Positions 20,654 through 28,830 of a stretch of DNA of 64,000 bases are shown in pieces. Location: assembly GCA_014529385.2 (NCBI GenBank), contig CM043967.1, positions 9,189,501 through 9,253,500 on the forward strand, read 5' to 3'. How positions within the stretch are numbered: the first letter of the stretch is position 1; each line of letters starts with the position of its first letter. The notes under the pieces were generated by a model, which was not told where the DNA came from, made no database searches, and saw nothing but the letters and a program-made list of their open reading frames with translations. The position numbers and the translations under genes were made by a program. The DNA comes from Adiantum capillus-veneris (taxonomy: Eukaryota; Streptophyta; Polypodiopsida; Polypodiales; Pteridaceae).

Positions 20654-22109
20654 TGAAACCGGCCCGTGGGGCGGTAGGCTTTGGCTTTCACCCGAAATTC
20701 TTTACTTTACTTAGACACACAAAGAGAGAGAATACTTTGCAAAGGGAACCTGCGGACTTAACCCTTAAGTGCACACACGGCTCGGAAGCTAGAATGCTCC
20801 AAGCAGACACCGACAACTTGTAGGCCCCAAAATTGGCGCCCCTTTCGGTATTTCTTTATTCTTTAAGAGGGTAGATTACAAAGAAGGGTCTTGGGAATTC
20901 TTTACCTGTATCCAGCTAGATACCACCTGTTTTGGCAAAATTTCGGCAGCATAACAGCCCCAAAACTCGCCCGAAACCAATTCCCCTACTGGAACTCACT
21001 TCCACTTGCCTAAACCCTCTGATTTCTGCCCAAAAACAGTAAATTCAGCTCGCTGTATTTACTGGTTTTTGCCTTGTTTTCAGCCCTAAACAGTCATCTT
21101 CTATCATTGGGGCATGGTTCCCAATGGTTCTGGCATCCATATGGCTGAAAAACAGTCAAAATTCAGCGCATAACCAGTGCTGAAAACGCATCTGTACGGT
21201 GAGGTTATCACCCTCACCGGTGCCTGCTTTTGGAGTAGCAGTTAGCTACTCCTGTTCTTGCTCAGAGAGGCTCTTGCCTCAACAAAAACGCATGCAACCA
21301 CACAATTGTACTTGAGTCAAATGAAGCCCTCTTGTGGGGCATCACATTACTGCACGTAGGGAAGAGAGAGGAGTGTGAGGTGTGCAGGACATGACTTCTT
21401 GCACCACACTGTACATGAGAGGAAAGCTTGCAGTCAATAGCTCTGAACCTGTGGCAGTTGCAAATGAGCTCTCTCTCAACTAGAAATCGAGCGCCCAAGT
21501 TTCTGCACGAGGCAGACCCATTTTCAAGCAATTTCCGGTTTCGAGGTTGCCGCTTAAAAATCTCCCGTCTGGTTGCCCAATTGATTTTGCAGCACAGTTC
21601 TAAAATGTTCTCCTTGTCATTCCGGAGGTAATGACGTGAACAAATTTCATGGCCCAAAATAGCAGTTCCCTAATTTTTAGGAGATGCTTCCGTTGGGCTT
21701 CCGTCGGTCTCCCATTGGTCTTCTGACCATCTATCCTCCTTGGGACCGCATCCAAAAATGCAATGTAGCCCAATTGTCAGGTACTTTCCTTTGGTGACCC
21801 CACCTTGGCTTTATGCCTTTATTGAGTTCACTTCGTAATATCCACCAACTTGCTAAGTGCGACGGGGGGACCTACATGATCTTGAACTGAGCCTAGACAT
21901 CCTCTTACTATACGAATTCCAGTGCCGACCAACTTCCCGTCTGCGGGTGGAACTACCATTCACATTGGCCATACAATGTCCGACCATTTGCAACTTCAAA
22001 AAGAGGGTCTCAAAAATAAAACAAAAATCATTGGAAAGAAACCAACAGCTATGGTTAGCAGTTGCCACGTCCTCGTGACATAGTTAACAGTTGCTACGTC
22101 CTCGTGACA
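20654..22109 (-). repeat. 5' LTR of element C, 1456 bp
   Basis: Plus-strand ends are TGAAACCGGCC (20654) and CTCGTGACA (22109). The poly(A)-signal motif lies at 20835-20860 (minus). Two GAGGACGTRGCAACTG units stand at its transcription-side end (22060-22109). It aligns with the 3' LTR except for the GA-run length and small indels. Confidence 0.9.
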
Positions 22110-22199
22110 TCCTACCTATGAAACAAAAAGCAAAGCGGAGTACAGAAAAGGGAAAACTATAATCCCAAGGTAAATTTGACACTGCTGTTGAGCAACAAG

Positions 22200-22460
22200 T
22201 CAATAAAGTAATGAAAACTAGGAAGAAGAGTCGCGCTTCGGACTATCCTGGCTATTTGGGTCAGGAATCCATCTTTAAGGTAGCTAGCTAATCCAAGAAG
22301 CGTGTGCGCTTTGCGAATGACCCTAGTTCATCTTCTCCTTTTGATAGCTTGGAGAGTTCCTCTTCCTCCGACTCCAACGAGGAGGAAAAGCTACCAGCCA
22401 CCAAATATTCTTCTCCGATTGAAGCCCAAAACACGTGTATTTGGCCAAACTGTTTGTCTG
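22200..22460 (+). pseudogene. Gag-like basic and Ser-rich piece of element F
   Basis: A basic stretch (KTRKKSRAS) and a Ser/Glu-rich stretch (SSSSPFDSLESSSSSDSNEE) are followed directly by integrase sequence. Element G has a similar Lys/Arg then Ser-rich leader before its gag domain, so a gag N-terminus is the best guess. A stop near 22290 interrupts it. Confidence 0.45.
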
Positions 22461-22585
22461 GTAGATTTTTAGATTACAAGGTATGCCTGAATCTATTGTG
22501 TCAGATAGAAATCCCCGATTTATGAGTTTGTTTTGAAGAGCAATATGGGAGAATATAGATACACGACTTGAATTCTTGTCCCCGT

Positions 22586-22657
22586 TGTCACAAGACGGGC
22601 ACCACGTGCCAATAGAAAAGAACAGACTGAACAGACTTTTAGCACTTCAATAACAAC

Positions 22658-22732
<75 letters not shown>

Positions 22733-23379
22733 GCGACACAGAGTGGCGGAATTCCACCCGAGAGTATTGGCCACAAACCTTGCCGCCCCTTTTGGTATTT
22801 CTTTATATTACATCAACACATTACAAGCCGGTACTCCACACTCTGCACCTTCGCTAGGAAGCATGCCAGAGAATGAGCCCTAGCTTCATATTTAAAGGCC
22901 CTTGGCCTAAAAAGCAGTTACAGTAAAAAGCTTTTAAAACTCAAAAGCTTCTAGTCTAAAAGCAAAGCCAAAAAGCTGCCAACGTAAATCACGGAATCCG
23001 TACAGCTTGCCACGTCACCAGCCAACGCAAATTTCGGAAATCTGCCCTTAGGGTTAGGGTTAGGGTTTCTGCAGTTTTAGGGTTTCTGGTAGCAGAATTA
23101 GAGCTTGCAGGTTTTAGGGTTAGGGTTTCTAGAATTAGGGTTTCAACTTTTAGGGTTTTTGGCAGGTTTTAGGGTTTGCAGGTTTTAGGGTTATGGTTTC
23201 CAGAATTAGGGTTTCAACAGTTAGGGCTTTTGGCAGAAATTAGGGTTAGGGTTTTTGCTCTTGGGCAACCACGCCATCACTTTGTGACACTTCTTCCGTT
23301 ACTTGTTCTTCTTAGGGTTTAGGCCCCTCAGCCAGTAGCTCCGTTCTTTAGTAGGTCTACACATCAGCAATTTGTTACA
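22586..23379 (-). repeat. 3' LTR of element D, 794 bp
   Basis: Plus-strand ends are TGTCACAAGAC and AATTTGTTACA. It holds a (GA)n run at 22664-22732, the poly(A)-signal motif at 22782-22805 (minus; slightly decayed) and TTAGGG-type tracts at 23047-23255. Confidence 0.92.
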
Positions 23380-23396
23380 TCTCCCCTTCTTGAAAG
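23380..23396 (-). other. Polypurine tract of element D
   Basis: Minus strand CTTTCAAGAAGGGGAGA runs into the 3' LTR. It is preceded by ATAATCGAGGACGATTACT, the conserved upstream partner seen in the other gypsy elements here. Confidence 0.8.
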
Positions 23397-23498
23397 AGAG
23401 TAATCGTCCTCGATTATAGCATATCTGCAAAACAACTCAAGTTAGCTCAAAAATTTCCGAGGGACATTCCGAGGGACAATCAGTTTGCTCTTTTTATT

Positions 23499-23586
23499 AA
23501 GGAGTTAGCTCTCCTTTTTGCTCTTTTGATCAAGGAGTTAGCTTCTCCTTTCGGCTGTTTTGATCAAGGAGTTAACTTCTCCTTTC
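23499..23586. repeat. Hairpin array 1 in element D: three 33-34-bp units
   Basis: Units start at 23499, 23532 and 23566. Each has AAGGAG, a 5-7-base loop (TTAGCT or TTAACTT) and CTCCTTT, so each can fold as a short stem-loop. Units are joined by a TTTTGATC-containing linker. Confidence 0.8.
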
Positions 23587-23800
23587 GTCCAGATCGGAAC
23601 TCTTGATATTCCGGTGTAGTAAAATTAGCCATTAGAACCAGACCGTACTGATCGTCCACGGGTGTGTTGATGCACTAAAATTACATACCCAGGGAATCTC
23701 ATCCAATTAGGAATATTCAGTAGTTGGCACATCACAATGCAACACAAATGCTCACATATGCATGTTACAAGACATAGAAACATAAAGCCGTTGATGAACA

Positions 23801-24025
23801 CTCCTCCAGCATAACCTAACAAGGTCCGGGCCAGGAGATTTTCAACGACTCCCTCTTCACTCCTCCCGCATAACCTAAGAAGGTCCGGGCCGGGAGATAT
23901 AGAGGCCTTTTACAACCAAACGCCCCCCCAAACCGCAGCCTGTGTCGTTTGGAGATGCTGAGAGTAACCATTGCTCAGACTTCTTAATACTCCTCCCGCA
24001 TAACCATCCAAGTCCGGGCTGGGAG
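23801..24025. repeat. Hairpin array 2 in element D: three CTCCCG...CGGGAG units
   Basis: Units lie at 23801-23836, 23860-23896 and 23990-24025. They share GCATAACCTAAGAAGGTCCG and are bounded by complementary CTCC(C/A)G and C(G/A)GGAG, giving a 5-6-bp stem with a loop of about 22 bases. They alternate with the units of array 3. Confidence 0.8.
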
Positions 24026-24150
24026 TCACAACAACAATTATTTTACAAGCATACAACCAAACGCTCCCCAGGAATTGGCCTGCATCGTTCAGAGGTTTTC
24101 AAATATACAACGAAACGCTCCCCTGGCATTGGCGTGGGTCGTTCCGAGGT
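23911..24150. repeat. Array 3 in element D: three ACAACCAAACGC...TCGTTYGGAGG units
   Basis: Copies lie at 23911-23957, 24052-24100 and 24106-24150. Each begins TACAACSAAACGC, has a C run and a GGC core, and ends near TCGTT. AAACG at the start and CGTT(T) at the end are complementary, so a stem is possible. They are interleaved with array 2. Confidence 0.7.
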
Positions 24151-25008
24151 TCAAACAATACCAAAACAGTATTTCTCACTTCTCCATCCGGGAGTAAAAT
24201 CACCAATCATTGAAACCAGTATCAAACCAGAGTCAAACAATTCAAATCGGCACCAAGACAGGTATAAAACATAAAGCATCCATTTTAAACAAATTCCAAA
24301 CAGGATCACCAAACAAGTTCAAACAGAACTCAAACTTAAAAAAGCAATCTCGACATCAGTCTAGCTCGAAAAGTCTACTGACTTTCCATCCTGAAACCTG
24401 CACCAAAAATTAGGGTTAGGTTCATTCCATAAGGTCCTAGCCGAGCACATCATGGTCCATCAGCTCTTGGACAGACAGTGTTTCTTTGGCGGCGATGGTA
24501 GTCCCAAGAGATAGCAATCACACCGAACCTCCAAGGTTATCAACTCGAGAAGAGACATCTACTAAGAGATGTCTAGAAATTTCAAGATATAATCTGCTAG
24601 GGTTTCCATGGCATGAGCATTTCAGGATACCCCACTCTGCCAGAAGTCGCACTCCGAAGGAAGATGTCAGAAACCATAGAACTTCGAGCAAAAATTTTCT
24701 TGAAAGCTTGCCAAGTACTTGGAGTATGCTGCTTGGTAGTTGTAGACATCAGCATCTGCATGGCAGTGCTTCTGAGAAGAAAAAAAAGTGACTTGAAACA
24801 AATCTTGGATCCTTCTTTGCAAGTGATCTTAATGGCTTATGCCCTGTAAGACATGAGCGGTGAAGACGGGAGCGCGCCCTATGCGCGATGAAGTAAGGGT
24901 GCGAGTGGCTAATAAGTCCGGGTTCGAGGGCGAAGATACCTCAAATAAAAGTTCCAATAACTCTGTCTGCTTTTTTGTAGGACCGGTGTGCTTTCAGAAA
25001 AGCACACG
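24151..25008. other. Rest of element D internal region
   Basis: No gag, protease, RT or integrase motif in any frame. Short open frames (for example 24486-24791 +) run antisense to the element and have no recognisable domain. A small inverted repeat GTGTGCTTT...AAAGCACAC near 24988-25008 lies beside the primer site. Confidence 0.6.
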
Positions 25009-25026
25009 CTTGATGCTCTGATACCA
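25009..25026 (-). other. Primer-binding site of element D, initiator tRNA-Met
   Basis: The minus strand reads TGGTATCAGAGCATCAAG one base after the 5' LTR. The first 12 bases match the standard plant initiator-tRNA site exactly. Confidence 0.9.
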
Positions 25027-25027
25027 T

Positions 25028-25115
25028 TGTCACAAGGCGGGCACCACGTGCCAATAGAAAAGAACAGGCTGAACAAAATTTTAGCACTTCAATAACAACT
25101 GTTCAATAACAACTG

Positions 25116-25191
<76 letters not shown>

Positions 25192-25853
25192 ATGCGACAC
25201 GGAGTGGCGGAATTCCACCCCAGAGAGTATTGGCCCCAAACCTTGGCGCCCCTTTCGGTATTTCTTTATATTACTGGTGATTCGCAAAGTACAACAGTCC
25301 GGGACACCTCCTCTGCAAGCTGCGCACTGAAGAGTGCCAGAGAGGGCTCCCAAGGCTCATATTTAAAGGCCCAAAAGCTTAAAAGCATCAAATATGAAAA
25401 GCTGACCCCAAAAAATCACTTTCCTAAAATTTCGGGATTTTCCTAAAAATCTGCCACGAACTGCAGAACGTCCGTACATGTGTCACATCATCATATTTTG
25501 ATGTGCAAAGTCTTTGGAGTGTGTTCTGCTTTATTTTCAATGCCTTTATGTCACTTGGGCCCCATCGGACGGGGTCCCATAAGTTGGTGGGAACTCTTCT
25601 TTAAAAATAGGCCACTCGTCAAGACTTTGTAAGTCTGTAAAACTTCTTCTTCTTCTTCTGCTGCTTCTTTGTAGGGTTTCTGATTTTAGGGTTAGGGTTT
25701 CGGGCATAATCTGATTTCAGGGTTAGGGTTTTAGCAGAATTAGGGTTTTGGGCAGAATTAGGGTTTCTGGCAGAAATTAGGGTTTAGGCCCCTCGGCCAC
25801 ATATGTAAGTTGACTCCATTCTTTAGGCTTTGACAGGTCAGCATTTTGTTACA
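25028..25853 (-). repeat. 5' LTR of element D, 826 bp
   Basis: Plus-strand ends are TGTCACAAGG and CATTTTGTTACA. It holds a (GA)n run at 25120-25187, the poly(A)-signal motif at 25245-25269 (minus), TTAGGG-type tracts at 25685-25790 and TTTAGGCCCCTCGGCC near 25783-25798. Confidence 0.92.
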
Positions 25854-26954
25854 CCCGTTTCATCCACAGGCAAATGGGGAATCAAAGATAGCCAATTCAA
25901 TGGGTTTAGACTTATTAAAGAAAGTCATATATCTTGGATCAAAAGACTCGATGGGATAAGTTTTTTGCTTCTAGTGGAGTTTGCCTACAACAACAGAGTT
26001 CATACGTCTATGGGAAGGTGCCATTTGAGATCGTCGAGGGTGTTAGAAAGGTTCCACCTATTTTGAGCACCAAGGATACATTTCTTGAAACATATTAATA
26101 CACATAGGATCTAGATACTACCTTTGCCATGGTAAGGGAGGCTTTGGAGAAGTCTCAAGCACGGCATAGGAAGACAACGTACAAGCATCAACATAACTTG
26201 CAGTTGAAGGAAAATGATTGGGTGCTACTCAAGTTTGAGAAAGCACGTTGATGGAAGCGGAAGGGTAAGGAGAGGCTTTTCCAAAGCTAAGTATGAAATA
26301 TGGACCCTTCCAGGTACAGGAAAAGATAAATGATGTATCCTTCAAATTGAAGTTACCAGATACTTAGATGACTCACAATGCATTTCATGTGAGTGTATTG
26401 AGACCTCTCAAAGGTGAAGTGCCAGTGGACAGGGAGCCATACGAGCATTGAGAAGTGGAAGAGACAAAAGAGATACTCAATTTAGAACAGTTTCTGGCCC
26501 ATAAGGAAAGGAAAGTGAAAGGTAAGTTGACATGACAGTATATAGTCAAGTTCAGGAATTATCTCCGGCTTTTGATGCCAACTGGATATAGGAGGACTTA
26601 TACTTCTCAGATACTAGAGGTCTACCTCGAGGCTTTTAGTTTAGCATAGACTATTCCAAAGGTTACCGATGATTCAGCACGTGGAATTTGGTGTGATGCG
26701 GGTTGCACAAGAGGGGAGTCACTCCACTGCTTCATCACAGGTTACCTCAATGCGAATAAAGTCATTTTTTTTTTTGAAATTTCAGGAATACTGACAGGCT
26801 GACAGTATTCTTCCAAATGACTTTATGTAAAGATGTACATTTGAAATGAAATTCTTAAAATGAATATGTTAATTGTGCTCTCTCATGTGTGCTTTGTTTG
26901 AGTATGTATTGGAAAGATGGGATGACTGCAACATTTTATCTTAGTCACTTGAGG

Positions 26955-27895
26955 TGTGACGGGTTTTAGGGTTAGGGTTTTTGCTTTGAGGTCATAGACG
27001 CATCGCCTGAGACTCACTGTCCCTAGGTAGGTGGTCCATGCCAATCTTTTGGTCAAAGCAGGAATCCTATGTGTCGGGATCAGTTCTCTCTATGTGATTT
27101 CTACATTTGAATGTCATTTGCATGATGTGGGGACATCTGAGTGACCTTTGGGTCTGGAACTAACTTGATTAAGTTTTGTAGGAACTGGCTGAGGGGCCTA
27201 AAACCTAGAGAAAAGAAGAAGAAAATGAAGGTCCAAAAGTCATGCCGAGTGGCTAGAGTAAAGGGTTAGGAATTAATAATCCTAACCCCTGACCAAGTTA
27301 TAGATGCTTGCTGAGAGGGTCCAATAAATTAACAAGCACACACACAGATCAAAATTGCATAGAGCATGCCGACGTGGCAGCAACTGTACGGAATCTCGCT
27401 TTTTGCACTGACATGTTGACGTGGCAGTTTGTACGGACTTTTTCGCTTTTTGCGCTGATTGAAGACGTGGCATTGCTGTACGAAATTCCGCAATTTGCGT
27501 CGATAGATTTTGGCAGATTTTAGCGCCAACTTTTGGATACACGTGCTTTTAGGATTAAGTACTTATTGACCCGACGCTTTTGGGGCTCTACTTTTGGCAT
27601 CCCTTGTACTCTCTATAAGTGCCTAGAGGGCCACTTCCTAGGAGCATCTAGACGCAGAGTCTTGGAGAGAGTCGAACCCTCGGGAGTTGTACTTTGCGAA
27701 CAGTAATAATAAAGAAATACTTTTGTCTTTGAGACTAGTGGCGTCTAGGGATGGAACTCCGCTACTTCGTGTCATTCGTGTGGAGTCTCTCTCTTTCCGT
27801 TTCACAGCTGTTTTGAAGTACTAATAGTGTTGCCAAGTGTGTAGATTGTAGTTATCTCTGAATTTCCATATGATCCTTTGTCAGAAGTGATTACA
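26955..27895 (+). repeat. Probable solo LTR in the 3' UTR of element F
   Basis: The end GAAGTGATTACA (27895) matches the element E LTR end. The start TGTGACGGG (26955) is chosen because the 5-mers tgagg (26950-26954) and cgagg (27896-27900) then form a target duplication with one C/T change. The sequence on both sides is element F 3' UTR by comparison with element B. Three GACGTGGCA units (27371, 27418, 27464) and a decayed poly(A)-signal motif (27708-27720) lie inside. The left boundary is less sure than the right. Confidence 0.6.
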
Positions 27896-28169
27896 CGAGG
27901 GGTGATGTGAATGTGATAGTACCATGATTTAGTAGATCAAGACGTCTGTGAAAAGGTCAGCGCGGTCTAGTTGTGATTGCTAAATAAGTTATGATGATCA
28001 TGATTCTCATCCAAGATATGTTTAATGACTGTTGTCTTTGTGCAAGTGTTTGATATGTGTGGTCTAGTACGTCGGTACTTACGAGTCATAGTGTGCGGAA
28101 CTAGTTTCTGTCCTGTCTTCTTTTGCTGGCGTAATCGAGGGCGATTACAATTCTTTCAAGAGGGGGGTA

Positions 28170-28722
28170 TGTCACAAGCTCATGGCCTAATTGATAAAAC
28201 CCGGCCGAGGGGCCTAAAACCTAATGGAAGAGCAGAAGAAGTTTTTGGCTGAGAGGCCGAAAAGGGTTAATTTCTCCCGACTTACAGAAATTGGCTGAGG
28301 GGCCTGAAAACCTAAATTAATGCAACTCTCACGCAGCCAGCTGTACGGACGCCCCGAGAATTGCAAAACTTGTTGATGTGGCAATTGTACGGATTTCCGC
28401 GATTTACGGACAGCCCTCTGGGCGCTAGCTTTTTGAGCAGGAGCTTTTGGGAGCAGGGCTTTTCACTTGTATGCTTTTGGCAGCCTTTAAATAAGTTGCT
28501 GAGGCCTCTTCTCTGGTAGATTAGCTTGGGAGCACTGTAGAGAGAGGGCCCTCGGACATGGTACTCGTGCAAAGTAATAATAAAGAAATACCGGAGGGGC
28601 GCGGGTCTTTGGTGCCAATGCATCTTCTCCTTTCTCTTTCCCCCTTTATTCAAGTTTATTCAGTTGTTAGCAATTCCCTCACCTGTGTTGTAGTCGATCT
28701 TTGATTTAGAGTGTCTATTACA
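28170..28722 (+). repeat. 3' LTR of element F, 553 bp
   Basis: It starts TGTCACAAGC after a purine tract AAGAGGGGGG and ends GTCTATTACA. It holds the poly(A)-signal motif at 28579-28602 and two GAGGGGCCTRAAAACCTAA-like words (28203, 28297). Host intron sequence begins at 28723. Confidence 0.85.
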
Positions 28723-28830
28723 AATTCCTTCCTATTTTTGTATGCCTCCATCTCACTGATTTTTTATTACCATTTTCGTTTCATCTTTTCTATATAAATC
28801 GGAATGGCTAACATCAATCGGTCATGTCAG

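Larger units (their letters stand above)
13292..22109 (-). mobile_element. Element C: complete Ty3/gypsy chromovirus, 8.8 kb, minus strand
   Basis: Perfect 5-bp target duplication TCCTA at 13287-13291 and 22110-22114. Two LTRs (13292-14808 and 20654-22109) have matching ends, TGTCAC...GGTTTCA on the minus strand. A primer-binding site touches the 5' LTR and a purine tract touches the 3' LTR. Domain order on the minus strand is gag, CCHC-like, protease, RT, RNase H, integrase, chromodomain. Every coding block is broken by stops or frameshifts, and a further insertion sits between RT and RNase H. It is structurally complete but not autonomous today. Confidence 0.95.
22586..25853 (-). mobile_element. 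Element D: complete 3.27-kb LTR retrotransposon without coding capacity, minus strand
   Basis: Perfect 5-bp target duplication CCCGT (22581-22585, 25854-25858). It has a 3' LTR 22586-23379, an internal region of only 1648 bp (23380-25027) and a 5' LTR 25028-25853. A tRNA-Met primer site touches the 5' LTR and a purine tract touches the 3' LTR. No gag or pol motif is visible. It sits inside the integrase of element F and leaves the flanking reading frame in register once removed. It is a non-autonomous element longer than a typical TRIM and shorter than a typical LARD; the solo LTR at 3175-3912 shows the family is repeated. Confidence 0.95.
22463..26649 (+). pseudogene. Element F integrase and chromodomain, interrupted by element D
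   Basis: Left part 22463-22585: IFRLQGMPESIVSDRNPRF with the second catalytic Asp region and a TGA in place of the conserved Trp of SLFW. Element D follows at 22586-25853. The right part from 25854 continues exactly in register with FHPQANGESKIANS. Then come decayed VEFAYNN, GPFQV-like and NAFHVSV segments and a chromodomain to the TAG at 26647-26649. Several stops and shifts occur (for example TAA at 26097). The empty-site join is inferred from the target duplication. Confidence 0.85.
22110..28722 (+). mobile_element. Element F: decayed gypsy of the element B family, split by two insertions
   Basis: A gag-like piece (22200-22460), integrase (22463-22585 and 25854 onward), chromodomain, 3' UTR (26650-26954 and 27896-28169) and a 3' LTR (28170-28722) are all on the + strand. 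Element D splits the integrase and a probable solo LTR splits the 3' UTR. Protease, RT and RNase H are missing, so a large internal deletion preceded or accompanied decay. Its 5' end is not identified; element C adjoins it at 22109 and may be inserted in it. Confidence 0.8.

Noticed and set aside
23801-24150. CRISPR-like array because of repeated units with spacers
   Set aside because: Eukaryotic plant context, only three copies per unit, unequal spacers and two interleaved repeat types inside an LTR element.
27177-27190. Start of the LTR in the element F 3' UTR at TGTAGGAACTGG
   Set aside because: No target duplication results; the start at 26955 gives tgagg/cgagg. The choice remains open to revision.
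1-28830. N-terminal Rossmann exon of the MAT2B-like gene upstream
   Set aside because: No GxxGxxG-type exon with splice sites was seen by eye on the + strand; a profile search would be decisive.
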